Part shown: piece after piece, positions 52,965 to 63,130 of the stretch
Numbering within the stretch: the first letter of the stretch is position 1
Layout: each line of letters opens with the position of its first letter
Source of the DNA: an uncultured Draconibacterium sp.
GTDB taxonomy: Bacteria; Bacteroidota; Bacteroidia; Bacteroidales; Prolixibacteraceae
Direction of reading: 5' to 3'
DNA: 64,000 bases
Assembly (NCBI RefSeq): GCF_913063105.1
Contig: NZ_CAJXYQ010000006.1
Location: 1-64,000, forward strand
Translations under genes and position numbers: made by a program
Notes under the pieces: model-generated
Seen by the model: the letters and a program-made list of their open reading frames with translations, nothing else
Told to the model about the DNA's origin: nothing
Database searches by the model: none

Positions 52965-55900
52965 TTATTTTAATTTCGCGAATTTTACTAATAACTCCAA
53001 AATGCTTTCCTTTTCAATTGGTTTTGATATAAAACCATCGCAACCATGTTGCAAAGTCAGGTTTTTATCGGCTTCTGTTGAATAGGCCGTTTGGGCAATT
53101 ACCGGCACATCGGGGCAAATTTTCTTCACTTTTTGGGTAGCTTCATAACCATCCATAACCGGCATTTTTATATCCATGAGGATCAGATCAATATCCCTGT
53201 CTTTTTCGCAAGCATCAACTGCCTCTTTCCCATTTTTTGCATGTATAACCTCGCACCCAATATCCGCCACCGATTTTAAAATGGTTTCCAGGTATAAATA
53301 ATTCACCTCTTCATCTTCGGCTACTAATATTTTACAATGTTGTTTTTTGGTGCGGCTCTTGCCTGTTGTTTGCTTATTGGAATCTGCCGGCTCTTCTAAT
53401 TCGGTTTTAAACGGCAATATTAACTTAAACGTTGAGCCCTTACCTTTTTCCGAATCCACCGCTATTTCTCCACCCAAAAGCTGAGCATTTTCTTTTGCAA
53501 TTGACAGGCCAAGCCCCAATCCTCCATGGCTTTGCGCAATGCCTTTGTTTTCCTGCGAAAAGCGTTTAAAAATCCGTTCCCGGTTTTCTTTTGATATTCC
53601 TGTTCCGGTATCTTTAACGTACAGTACAATGCTCTCTTTTTCGGGATAGTAGCCCAATTCCACAAAACCTTCTGAGGTAAATTTAAAGGCATTTTCAAGC
53701 AGGTTGCTAATAATTTTATTCAATTTGGTTTTGTCGCAAGTTATTGCACTTTCTTCATCAGCGAGTCCTTTTTTAACGTAAAACGGCAGCTTTCGGTCTT
53801 TTGCCTTTAGGTCGAAAATAGCAAACAACTCCATAACAAAATCGTTTAAAAGAAAACGCTTGTTAACCAACTGCTGTTGTTTGGTTTCAAGTATTGATAT
53901 TTCGAGAATATCATCGATAATACGTAGCAACTGATTGCTGCTGTTTTGTATTATTGAGGTGTAATATTTGCGTTGTTCTTCTGATGTTTCCGGCTCTTCA
54001 AGCAAATTGGCAAATCCCATAATTCCGTTCATTGGTGTCCGGATTTCGTGGCTCATGTTATGCAGGAATTCCGATTTCAGGCGGTTGCTTTCTTCGGCTT
54101 GCTCTTTGGCTTGCAGCAAATCGTTTTCAAATTGCAGGCGCTCGGTAATATTGTGGATTACCCCATTTACTTTCACAGGGTTTCCATTGGCATTTCTTTC
54201 GGCTATCGCTATCGAATGTATACTGATTCTTTCACCGGTTTTCCGGTTTATTATTTCAAAATCAATATCGTACGGAATATCTTTTTCTATTAAATCCATC
54301 AGTGCCTTGTTGGTACGTGCGCTGTCCGGGATTTGTTTTTCAGCATCTTCCAACGACACAAACTCTTGCTCTAAATCAAAGCCATACATTAGTTTGGCTT
54401 CATCGGATGCCCAAAAGGTCTTGTTATCGACATAATATTCCCAGTGCCCCACTTTACCAATCTGCTCCGCTTGTTTAAAGCGTTTTTCACTATTTTTTAA
54501 TTTATTTTCGGCTTGCTTTTGCCAACTTACATCTTCAACAAAGGCCATTCCGAACAGGGGCTCCCCTTCAGAATCCTGGATGGTTCCGGCATGAATTCGA
54601 ACGTCGACCTCGGTTCCGTCTTTTCGAATATACTTTTTGTCGATGGCAAAACCCGGCGCCTTATTGCTGGCCATGGTATCAAACAGTTCATGGTTATTCT
54701 CCAGATAATCAGGATGGGTGATGTCAAAAAAACTCATCTCGAGCAATTCTTTTTCGGTGTAGCCAACAATTTTTTCGTATGCTTTGTTAACCGAAATGTA
54801 TTGGCCCTGCATGCTGTTTAAACAAATTCCGAGTGGCGAGTTGTTAATGGCCAAGCGTAGTTTTTCTTCGCTTTGGCGAAGTTTATTTTCGGCAATTTTT
54901 CGCTCGGTAATATCGGTGTGTGTACCTACAATCCTGGTGGCTTTCCCGTTTTCATCAAAAAAGGCATCGGCACGCGAAAGGATTTCCACCCAATGCCCTT
55001 TCTTGTGCCTCATTTTAAATTCAATACGAAATTTATCGCGTTTTTTATTGATGAGCTCGTTCTGCATTTCCCACGAACGTTTAACATCTTCGGGGTCGGT
55101 GAGCGTTTCCCAAATAGAAAAGTCGTTGGGTAGTTCATAGTCCTGGTACCCCAACATGGCTTTCCAGCGTGGCGAGTAATAAATTTCGTTGGTTTTTAAA
55201 TTCCAGTCGAAAAGGCCATCGGAAGTAGCCTCCATGGCCTTATTAAAGCGATCGTTAATTTCTTCTTCCCTGCTTATAGCATTATATAATTCGTCGTTGG
55301 TTTGACGCAATTCTTCGTTTAAGGCTTCGTATTCTTCGTTTTGGTCCAGAATTTTTTGCTCTGCTTGTTTTCGTTCGGTAATATCGTACGCGGCAATTAA
55401 TATCGAATCTAATTTTTTCGCTGAAATAACAGGACTTGCCATAACATCGAGGTAGCGACTGGCTTCAGCACCACGTTCCAGTTCCAGTTCAAAATGATGG
55501 CGGTAGTTCGTATCCATATTTTCCCGGAATGCTTTTATCTGCTGGTTGTGTTCTGCTTTTGCACTATCTCCAATCAGTTCTTTTATATCCAGTCCAATCA
55601 GTTCTTTTTCAGGTACACCTAAATAGTTAAATGCAAATTTATTGGCGTAAGTTATTTCCCCATCGGGTCGGTGTCTTATAATTAAATGTTTGGCATTTTC
55701 TGCCAGCGTTTTATAATTTTCTTCTGATTTTAATAATTGTTCGTGATAAGCTTTTTGTTGCGTTATATCTTTGGCAACACCATGCAAGAGTTTTCCAGAG
55801 GTATTGAATATGGCAGACCACGCGAGGTTGATATAGTTCCCGTTTTTGTGTTTGTAACGGTTCTCGAAATAGAAGGTTGTTTTTCCGCTTTCCAGGTCTT

Positions 55901-58900
55901 TTAACTCATTAACAGTTGACTCTGCATCATCGGGATGGATAAAATCCATAATGTTTTTACCAAGGGTTTCTTCTTTGGTGTAGCCCAGTGTTTCTTCCCA
56001 GCCTTTATTAACCTTTAATATTTCCCCCTGGATTGTACCAATAAGGTGCATGTTCATGGGCTGGTCGAAGAAGGTATTAACAATTTCGTTGGCTCGTTTG
56101 CCTTCATGAATATCAATAACCAACGCAATGGTAAGGTCAACTTCACCCTTTGCATTTCTACGGCACGATATAGCTGCATCTAACCAGCGGTATTCACCGT
56201 TTTTCATCAATAACCTTTTCTCAAGGCGATAATGGTCGATTTCTCCTTTATGTAGTTGTTCAAATAAAGGCAATTCTTTAACGAGGTCGTCGGGGTGGGT
56301 AATTTCTGCGTAATTCAGGTTCACAAATTCTTCGCGGGTATAACCTGTTATTTTAAGGTATTCTTCGTTAACTTCTATAACTGTTCCTTTGGCAGAACCT
56401 AAGGCAATACCCACATTGGATTCTTCGAAAACGCCGCGAAATTTGGCTTCGCTGGCTTTTATTTTTTCTTCGGCATGTTTCTGTTCGGTGATATCCAGGA
56501 TTATACCATTGGCGTATTCAATCATATTGGGATCATCCCCATAAGGAATGCCATTGGCACGTATCTCTAGCCATTTTAAACCTTCTACCGGATGATTATA
56601 ACGTACTTCTATGTTCAATTTAAAAGGAGGGTTTATTCCGGCATTACTTGCTTCCATTAATTTTGGTAGGTCTTCGGGATGAACATATTGGAACCATTGT
56701 TGAAAATTTTCCCGATCCTCTTCGGATATACTTAATATTTCGGTACATGAAGGACTTACCTGCACAACCTCTATTTGTCCGGTTTCGCGATTAAAACGGG
56801 TTCGATAAATGATGTAGCCAACCGGATTTTCCACAAGAGAACTAAGATGTAATTCTCTGAGCCTGATTTTTTCCTCAGCGTCTTTACGTTCAGAAATATT
56901 AATAAAATTGATTATAAAATAGTCTTTAATAAGCGGAAAAGCTGTCACCCCCAGCGTACGGTCATATACATCAAAATACTGTTCGTAGTTAATTGTTTTC
57001 GAATCGGAAATAACTTCACCATATAAACGAACTAATTCTTTTAAGGTTTTCTCATCAACAATTTCTGAAGCTTTTTTCCCGGCAAGCTGTTCTATATCAA
57101 ATCCAGTCTGTTCATTTACAGACTCATTTAGCTGAACATGTAAAAAGTCGACAAATTCATTCTCCTCATTTCGAATCATTTGGCATATTGCTATGCCAAA
57201 TGGTGATTTCTCGTAAAGGTTTCTGAATTTCTCTTCGCTTTCAATAAGTGCTTCTTCTGCTTTTATACGTTCGGTAACATCCTGGAGTGTTCCTTTTACA
57301 TATTTTGTATTGAATTCATCAGTATAAAATTCGGCTTTTGTGCTTATGTATTTGTATTTGCCCGATGAAGGCATATGGATTTTATAAATGAGCGAATCGC
57401 TCTCGCCTGTTGAAATTACATGCTGCAGCAAGCGGTTTAGGTTGTCAATATCTTCCTGGTCCAAACGTTTTGAAAATTCCTCAATGGTAGGAGATGGCTT
57501 ATTGGCATCGAATTCCAGAATATGGTAGAGCTCCTCAGACCACCACTGTTCCTCGGTTTCAATATTGTACTCATAATAACCCATTGAAGCCATTTTTTGA
57601 GCTTCTTTAAGTCTTTTTTCGCTGTTTTGCAATTTTTGCCTGGCAAGTCTTTGTTCTGTTGTGTCTTTTACAAAGCCTAAGAAGCGAGTGTCTGACAATT
57701 TAACTGCTGCCACATGCCAAAACCTGTTTTCTCCGCTTTTGGTTACAAAACCAATTTCTTCATTGGATACTCCTTTTTCCTGTACTTCTTTAAAATGCCG
57801 GGCTCCTTTTTCCAGCTCTTCCTTTTGCAATAATTCAGGAATACTTAACTTGAGTAGTTCCTCGTTTGAGTATCCCGTAATTCGACAGGCGGCAGGATTT
57901 ACTTCAAGATATTTGCCCTTTTCGTTAGCAATAAAAATACCATCGGGCGCATTGTTTACATACGATTTAAATTTTGCTTGGCTTTGTTTTATTTTGTTTT
58001 CAGCTATTTTTCGTTCGCTAATATCGCGAGCAATGCCATAATAATAAGTTTTCCCATCCAGCTTATATTTCTTCCCGCTTATCTCAATGGGGACAACCCG
58101 TCCTGCTTTATCAATATGAGTGGTCTCAAAAATTCGTGTTTCATCGTAAGGAATAGGATTCCAAAAAGCCAAAAATGCATCAACCGGGAAGTTGGGGTCG
58201 ATAACTTCAACATTTTGACCGATAATTTCCTCCTTACTTTTTTCCAGCATTAAGGTAGCCTGATGGTTGGTATCAATAACAATCCCTTGTTCGTCAATCA
58301 GGTAAATGGCATCAACGGCAGTTTCTACCAACTGTTTGTAGCGGGTGTTGCTTAATTTTAGTTTTTGTTCGGTTGCTTTTTTTTGTGTGATGTCGTTCGT
58401 ACTCGAAAGTAATGAGATTACCTCCCCGTTTTCATTACGTATCGCTTTTATACGGGATTCAACCCAGATTACACTTCCATTCTTATGAAATAAGCGATAC
58501 TCCACTCGAACGTTATCTTCATTCTGTTTAAACTTCTCCACAACCTGTTTTAACAGATTATGGTCTTCCGGGACAACATTTTCTAAAGAATCAAATTTCA
58601 GATATTCATCGGCAGTATAACCGCTTAGTTCTTTAATATTTGGAGAAATGTAACTAAACCGGCCTTCAGGGGTTTGATACCGAATAACATCGGCGGTATT
58701 TTCTGTTAAGAAACGGTATAATTCCTCGTTTTTCTTGATTTCATCATGTTCTTTCTTCAGGTCTTGTTCCGAACGTTTCAGTTGGGTAATATCCTGATGT
58801 GTCCCAATCATACGAACGGCTTTATTCTCATTATCGCGAATAACAAGGCCGCGGCAACGTATCCAAACTATTGAACCGTTTTTATGGGTGTAGCGTACTT

Positions 58901-59186
58901 CCTGGTCGTAAGGGCGATTGGGGTTGGCCACATGTTTGTGAAAATTATCGAGTGCAACTTTTAAATCATCGGGGTTGATAATATCCTGCCAGGCACTGGC
59001 TTTGTGTGGCATTTCTTTGGGGTTGTAGCCCAAAACTTCCCAAAAACCAGGACTCATCCATTCATCTTCGGCATTTTCAAGGTCCCAATACCAGAGTCCG
59101 TCGAGCGATCCTTGCTGAATAAAGTCAAAAATAGTATCGTCTTTTTTTAAAAGCTCGTAAAGCTCCGTTTTTAGATAGTGCTCCAT
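52965..59186 (-). CDS. Giant soluble multi-PAS hybrid histidine kinase
   Basis: A 2073-residue cytoplasmic kinase without signal peptide or membrane helix. By eye I count 13 PAS/PAC units in tandem from about residue 17 to 1690, each about 120 residues, ending in DIT- or DIS-type PAC motifs with linkers such as ITERKIAENKLRQSEEKL. Then follow HisKA with the His in FLHNMSHEIRTPMNG (about 1715), HATPase_c (NLLENAFKFTSEG, DTGTGISKE, GGLGLGLSIAKE) and a receiver domain with Asp in LILMDIKMPVMDG (about 2000). It has no DNA-binding output. It is probably an integrator of several cytosolic signals; bound cofactors cannot be predicted. Confidence 0.9.
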   Translation of the reverse strand: MEHYLKTELYELLKKDDTIFDFIQQGSLDGLWYWDLENAEDEWMSPGFWEVLGYNPKEMPHKASAWQDIINPDDLKVALDNFHKHVANPNRPYDQEVRYTHKNGSIVWIRCRGLVIRDNENKAVRMIGTHQDITQLKRSEQDLKKEHDEIKKNEELYRFLTENTADVIRYQTPEGRFSYISPNIKELSGYTADEYLKFDSLENVVPEDHNLLKQVVEKFKQNEDNVRVEYRLFHKNGSVIWVESRIKAIRNENGEVISLLSSTNDITQKKATEQKLKLSNTRYKQLVETAVDAIYLIDEQGIVIDTNHQATLMLEKSKEEIIGQNVEVIDPNFPVDAFLAFWNPIPYDETRIFETTHIDKAGRVVPIEISGKKYKLDGKTYYYGIARDISERKIAENKIKQSQAKFKSYVNNAPDGIFIANEKGKYLEVNPAACRITGYSNEELLKLSIPELLQKEELEKGARHFKEVQEKGVSNEEIGFVTKSGENRFWHVAAVKLSDTRFLGFVKDTTEQRLARQKLQNSEKRLKEAQKMASMGYYEYNIETEEQWWSEELYHILEFDANKPSPTIEEFSKRLDQEDIDNLNRLLQHVISTGESDSLIYKIHMPSSGKYKYISTKAEFYTDEFNTKYVKGTLQDVTERIKAEEALIESEEKFRNLYEKSPFGIAICQMIRNEENEFVDFLHVQLNESVNEQTGFDIEQLAGKKASEIVDEKTLKELVRLYGEVISDSKTINYEQYFDVYDRTLGVTAFPLIKDYFIINFINISERKDAEEKIRLRELHLSSLVENPVGYIIYRTRFNRETGQIEVVQVSPSCTEILSISEEDRENFQQWFQYVHPEDLPKLMEASNAGINPPFKLNIEVRYNHPVEGLKWLEIRANGIPYGDDPNMIEYANGIILDITEQKHAEEKIKASEAKFRGVFEESNVGIALGSAKGTVIEVNEEYLKITGYTREEFVNLNYAEITHPDDLVKELPLFEQLHKGEIDHYRLEKRLLMKNGEYRWLDAAISCRRNAKGEVDLTIALVIDIHEGKRANEIVNTFFDQPMNMHLIGTIQGEILKVNKGWEETLGYTKEETLGKNIMDFIHPDDAESTVNELKDLESGKTTFYFENRYKHKNGNYINLAWSAIFNTSGKLLHGVAKDITQQKAYHEQLLKSEENYKTLAENAKHLIIRHRPDGEITYANKFAFNYLGVPEKELIGLDIKELIGDSAKAEHNQQIKAFRENMDTNYRHHFELELERGAEASRYLDVMASPVISAKKLDSILIAAYDITERKQAEQKILDQNEEYEALNEELRQTNDELYNAISREEEINDRFNKAMEATSDGLFDWNLKTNEIYYSPRWKAMLGYQDYELPNDFSIWETLTDPEDVKRSWEMQNELINKKRDKFRIEFKMRHKKGHWVEILSRADAFFDENGKATRIVGTHTDITERKIAENKLRQSEEKLRLAINNSPLGICLNSMQGQYISVNKAYEKIVGYTEKELLEMSFFDITHPDYLENNHELFDTMASNKAPGFAIDKKYIRKDGTEVDVRIHAGTIQDSEGEPLFGMAFVEDVSWQKQAENKLKNSEKRFKQAEQIGKVGHWEYYVDNKTFWASDEAKLMYGFDLEQEFVSLEDAEKQIPDSARTNKALMDLIEKDIPYDIDFEIINRKTGERISIHSIAIAERNANGNPVKVNGVIHNITERLQFENDLLQAKEQAEESNRLKSEFLHNMSHEIRTPMNGIMGFANLLEEPETSEEQRKYYTSIIQNSSNQLLRIIDDILEISILETKQQQLVNKRFLLNDFVMELFAIFDLKAKDRKLPFYVKKGLADEESAITCDKTKLNKIISNLLENAFKFTSEGFVELGYYPEKESIVLYVKDTGTGISKENRERIFKRFSQENKGIAQSHGGLGLGLSIAKENAQLLGGEIAVDSEKGKGSTFKLILPFKTELEEPADSNKQTTGKSRTKKQHCKILVAEDEEVNYLYLETILKSVADIGCEVIHAKNGKEAVDACEKDRDIDLILMDIKMPVMDGYEATQKVKKICPDVPVIAQTAYSTEADKNLTLQHGCDGFISKPIEKESILELLVKFAKLK

Positions 59187-59602
59187 AGCAAAAATTATTT
59201 GCTTGAAGATAATAAATTATTGCTCATGGTCTTTGTGGAATTTGCAAAACTCATGGCATACATTTCCTATAACATGTTTACCTCTGATTTTAGCTGCTAC
59301 CTTCAGAAACAGCACACTTAACTACCAGATAATCTGCACTATAAATCACTACCTCCAAACAATAGCTTTATGTATTCGCGATTGTGCATCTTCAATTCGA
59401 GGATAATTCTTTGGTAACACCAAGTTTCGAATCACCAATTTAAATGAACATAAGATTTTGTTTAGCACAAACAAAACAGCATGCTAATGCTGTGTTATTT
59501 GCTACAATTAGTTCTAAAATATAGCCAATTGAAGAGGCGTTTAAACAAACATTTAAATAATAAAAAAAAGAATCATGGTTGAAAACCGTTCCTTTCTACT
59601 TG
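59187..59602. other. 416-base AT-rich intergenic region
   Basis: Lies between two minus-strand genes. No supported reading frame. A perfect small hairpin ACAGCAT (59476-59482) / ATGCTGT (59487-59493), followed on the minus strand by TTTTGTTTG, may be a weak element. It presumably also holds the promoter of the giant kinase gene. Confidence 0.4.
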
Positions 59603-60856
59603 TTATTTTTTCTTTTTCTGCTGGTAGTTTTTTCGGTGTTTGCTTTGGTTGTTGTTACGCTTGTATTTATGAAATTTGCCGCGTTGGTTTTTTTTCTTTT
59701 TTGTAGGTGTTTTCCATTCGGGACCTTCTCCAAACTGTTCGGGTAGTGGTATTTTAAACACTTCGCGCTCAATCAGTTCTTCAATCCTATGAAATTTGTA
59801 CATATCATCTTCATTCACCAGCGTAAGTGCCACCCCTGTAGAGTCGGCACGAGCTGTACGCCCCACCCTATGCACATAATCTTCGGCATCGCCCGGCACA
59901 TCGTAATTAATAACCAGGTTAATGTCTTTTATATCGATACCACGGCTCATTACATCGGTAGCCACCAATATTCGTATTCGCCTTGACCGGAATCCGTTTA
60001 ATACATTCTCGCGTTCTTTCTGCTCTAAATCAGATGAAATTGCTTCAGCATCAAAACCTTTCTTTTTTAATTTGCGTGCCAACTCGTTGGTTACCCGTTT
60101 GGTAGAACAAAAAATAATAATACTGCTATACTCCGGGTTTTCTGTAATGAGGTGCGCAACCAGGTCGCCCTTTTGTTTATCGTAAGTAAGGTAAGCGGCT
60201 TGCAATACTCCTTCTGCCGGTTTCGACATGGCAATGTTTATCTGTTTAGGCTGGTGCAATATTTCGGAGGCAAGTTTACGTATTTTTGGTGCCATAGTAG
60301 CGCTAAACATAAGCGTTTGCCGCTTTTTAGGCAGGTACGAAATAATCTTTGTGATGTCTTCGTAAAAACCAATATCCAACATGCGGTCAGCCTCATCCAG
60401 TATCAGAAAATCAATTTTATCAAATTTTACATAGCCAAGATTGAGGTGCGAAATCAGCTTACCCGGAGTAGCAATAATTATATCGGCCCCTTTGGTAAGC
60501 GCCAGCTTTTGCTGCCCCCACTCGTCACCATCGCCGCCACCATACAATGCAATGGAATGTATCCCCATGGTGTAACCTATGCCCTGCACCTGCTGATCGA
60601 TTTGCATGGCCAACTCTCGCGTGGGCACTATTATAAGTGTTGATGTTTCACCACCGGGTAAATCGGCAATCAAATCCAATATTGGCAATAAAAAAGCTGC
60701 TGTTTTTCCGGTGCCGGTTTGTGCGCAGGCAATCAGGTCGTAGCCATCAAGAATTACCGGTATTGCTTGTTCCTGAATAGGAGTGGCTTCTTTAAAGCCC
60801 ATGTATTCTATGGCATCCAATAAATCGTAGTGAATACCAAGTTCTTCAAATGTCAT
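59603..60856 (-). CDS. DEAD-box RNA helicase
   Basis: ATP-dependent RNA helicase of the RhlE-like group, 417 residues. Motifs in order: the Q motif at FKEATPIQEQAIP (about 21-33), Walker A AQTGTGKT (about 45-52), PTREL, DEAD (Walker B), SAT, and HRVGRTAR in the second RecA domain. The last 45 residues are a Lys/Arg/Asn/Gln-rich basic tail likely to bind RNA. A minus-strand TACATTTG (60886-60879) lies upstream as a candidate -7 element. It could work in cold-shock RNA remodelling or ribosome assembly. Confidence 0.93.
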   Translation of the reverse strand: MTFEELGIHYDLLDAIEYMGFKEATPIQEQAIPVILDGYDLIACAQTGTGKTAAFLLPILDLIADLPGGETSTLIIVPTRELAMQIDQQVQGIGYTMGIHSIALYGGGDGDEWGQQKLALTKGADIIIATPGKLISHLNLGYVKFDKIDFLILDEADRMLDIGFYEDITKIISYLPKKRQTLMFSATMAPKIRKLASEILHQPKQINIAMSKPAEGVLQAAYLTYDKQKGDLVAHLITENPEYSSIIIFCSTKRVTNELARKLKKKGFDAEAISSDLEQKERENVLNGFRSRRIRILVATDVMSRGIDIKDINLVINYDVPGDAEDYVHRVGRTARADSTGVALTLVNEDDMYKFHRIEELIEREVFKIPLPEQFGEGPEWKTPTKKKKNQRGKFHKYKRNNNQSKHRKNYQQKKKK

Positions 60857-60919
60857 TAAATTCTTTTATTAAATGCTACAAATGTAGTTAAAATAAACGC
60901 ACAAATTTACTGTGGTTTT

Positions 60920-61780
60920 TTATGTGCGAACCAAACTATCAACAATTAAAAATATCATCATAAAAAGGTACAGGAAATTCAGTTTATAAAAGGAGGGCCT
61001 TACTTTAAATTCCTGTTGTGCAAATACCGCCAGGGTTAGCGATGAAAGTAAATAGAAAATATAGAAAAGAAGAAAAAACATAATAATCTTATTGCCAATT
61101 ACAAAAAAGATAACCAAAAATGCCGATGCCAGGGTAGTTAACACCCAGGTATAGGTTACCCGTTTAATTTGGGCGTCGGTAAACAGTTGGTTCAGGCTGG
61201 GCATGTTGGCCAGTTTATATTGCTCGCCAAACATAAGCAGCAGTAGCCAAAAATGCGGTATTTGCCCGATAAAAAAGAAAGTGGCAACCAGCAAAATTAC
61301 TTCTGAAGTCAGACTTCCTCCGGCTCCGGCCCAGCCAATCATTGGCGGCAAAGCACCTACCATTGAACCGGGTATTACCGCAAACGCCGATACTTTTTTT
61401 AACGGCGTATAAACCACATTATAAAAAAACAGGGTTAACCAGCTGATAAGCAAGGCCATTGGCGGATTACTAATCGCCAGTATTACTGTTCCGATAAGCG
61501 CAAACGCCAGGGCAAGCAAAAATGCGTTTTTCGGGCTAATCTTTCCGGTTGGTAGCGGGCGGTTTTTGGTTCGTGGCATTTTGGCATCAATATCGCGCTC
61601 TTGCCAATGGTTTAAAACACTTGAACTACATGCCATAAAAAACACGCCAATTGTTAAGAGCCAAGCTTGCGTGTCAACACTTTTTGTAAACAACACATAG
61701 CCCGTTAAAGCCGATAAGGCAATGGGTATGGAAATACGCACCTTACCCAGTTCATATATTATTTTTAACTGTTGTCTCAT
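60920..61780 (-). CDS. cyoE: Heme O synthase-like UbiA prenyltransferase
   Basis: Integral membrane prenyltransferase (286 residues, about nine helices) that attaches a farnesyl group to protoheme for the oxidase. The prenyl-diphosphate motif is NHWQERDIDAKMPRTKNRPL (about 57-76). The second Asp-rich motif expected in the family (about 180-190) is degenerate here: FTDAQIKRVTY. Its location just downstream of the cytochrome oxidase genes supports the heme O assignment (CtaB/CyoE) over other UbiA functions. Confidence 0.87.
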   Translation of the reverse strand: MRQQLKIIYELGKVRISIPIALSALTGYVLFTKSVDTQAWLLTIGVFFMACSSSVLNHWQERDIDAKMPRTKNRPLPTGKISPKNAFLLALAFALIGTVILAISNPPMALLISWLTLFFYNVVYTPLKKVSAFAVIPGSMVGALPPMIGWAGAGGSLTSEVILLVATFFFIGQIPHFWLLLLMFGEQYKLANMPSLNQLFTDAQIKRVTYTWVLTTLASAFLVIFFVIGNKIIMFFLLFYIFYLLSSLTLAVFAQQEFKVRPSFYKLNFLYLFMMIFLIVDSLVRT

Positions 61781-61876
61781 TTTTTAGAACCACATTCTAC
61801 TCCCTACACGTTTTAGTTATCGTCATGTACTTCCGCTCAATTCTTAAGCCCTTACTTTCCCAAGAGTAGAACAAGC

Positions 61877-62827
61877 CTATTTCACCGTTTTCAGATACTC
61901 AATAATATTTCCGATATCGTCATCCGATAGCTGCCCTTCGTACGACAGCATGAGCCCTTTACTAAAACCATCCACCACATCAGCATTCGGATCGTAAATC
62001 GATTTTCTGATGTACTCTTCATCAACTGTAACCTGACGTGTTTCGCGCCCGGTTTTAACGGTATGTTCTGCGCCCCAAATACCTTTAAAGCTTGGACCAA
62101 CGAGTTTTGTTCCGTCCAACGAGTGACAGGCAAAGCAACCAATATTTTGCATAATGCGTTTTCCGGTTGCCGCTGGCGACTCAATTTCAGCCACCGATCC
62201 GGAAACGTTAGTGGTATCGGCAATCCAGGTTTGAAAAGCCGAATCCTCCATTACCTTTACATACGAATACATATAAGAGTGTTGTAAACCGCAATATTCG
62301 GCACAATACAACTCGTAGGTTCCTATTTTTTGTGGTTCAAACCACATGTGGTTATCTTTTTTCCCTGGCACCATATCCTGTTTTACCCGAAATGCCGGTA
62401 TATAAAGGCTGTGTAAAACATCCATTGCAACCAGGTTTAGTCTTATCGGCTGATCTTTTGGCAAATACAGGGTATCTGTTCTGCGGCCATTTTCATACTC
62501 AAAACTAAAATTCCACATTCGTCCGTAAACCGTAATTTCCATGGCATCTTTTGGTGCTCTTTGCATGGGTTTCCAACCGGCCCAGCCATAATAAAACATC
62601 AGCATGGTGAGTAAAAAAGGAACAACAGTCCAGATAATTTCCAGCTTTACGCTTCCTTCAATCTGGGTAGCTTTCGGGTTTCTCTTTCGGTTGTACTTGT
62701 AAATAAAAACAAGCATAACTACGGTTAGTCCGATAAGGAACAAAAATGAGATGCCCATGATGACCAGGAAAGCTGTATCAACTCCCTGCACAAAATTCGA
62801 GGCTTTGGTTATTTCTGAGCTATACAT
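61877..62827 (-). CDS. coxB: Cytochrome c oxidase subunit II with fused cytochrome c
   Basis: A 316-residue subunit of a caa3-type oxidase. Two N-terminal membrane helices (about 18-42 and 67-87) are followed by the periplasmic cupredoxin domain. CuA ligands are visible: His in DVLHSLYIP and the cluster CAEYCGLQHSYM (Cys-x3-Cys-x3-His-x2-Met). The C-terminal cytochrome c domain (about 225-316) has the heme motif CFACH and a candidate Met ligand in KGLMLSYEG. The fusion lets it receive electrons directly. The start lies two bases after the subunit IV gene. Confidence 0.94.
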   Translation of the reverse strand: MYSSEITKASNFVQGVDTAFLVIMGISFLFLIGLTVVMLVFIYKYNRKRNPKATQIEGSVKLEIIWTVVPFLLTMLMFYYGWAGWKPMQRAPKDAMEITVYGRMWNFSFEYENGRRTDTLYLPKDQPIRLNLVAMDVLHSLYIPAFRVKQDMVPGKKDNHMWFEPQKIGTYELYCAEYCGLQHSYMYSYVKVMEDSAFQTWIADTTNVSGSVAEIESPAATGKRIMQNIGCFACHSLDGTKLVGPSFKGIWGAEHTVKTGRETRQVTVDEEYIRKSIYDPNADVVDGFSKGLMLSYEGQLSDDDIGNIIEYLKTVK

Positions 62828-62829
62828 AG

Positions 62830-63120
62830 TTATACTCTATAGAGGTAATCTAAAAAGGTTATCACAATTACAACCACAAAAATTAGAAATACAAAGGCCA
62901 CCATTATTTTTATGTATGGTTTATCGTATTTAAGGTGCATAAAATAAATGAGCACCAAAACAGATTTTACACCAGCCAGCAACAAGGCTCCGGCCACCGT
63001 AAATTTGCCCAATTCAATTTCAGTAATACCGATTGATGCAAAGGTTAGCGCCAGTAGCGCAACCAAAATAATTGCATATAAACGATAGGGAACAATATGA
63101 TGATGTTTATCTTCAGCCAT
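62830..63120 (-). CDS. Cytochrome c oxidase subunit IV-type protein
   Basis: A 96-residue protein with three membrane helices, of the prokaryotic subunit IV (COX4_pro) type. The His-rich start MAEDKHHHIVPYRLY and the central ...LVLIYFMHLKYDKPYIK are typical. It lies between coxC and coxB with 10- and 2-base gaps, so it is surely part of the operon. It probably stabilises the complex. Confidence 0.87.
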   Translation of the reverse strand: MAEDKHHHIVPYRLYAIILVALLALTFASIGITEIELGKFTVAGALLLAGVKSVLVLIYFMHLKYDKPYIKIMVAFVFLIFVVVIVITFLDYLYRV

Positions 63121-63130
63121 AATGACAGGT

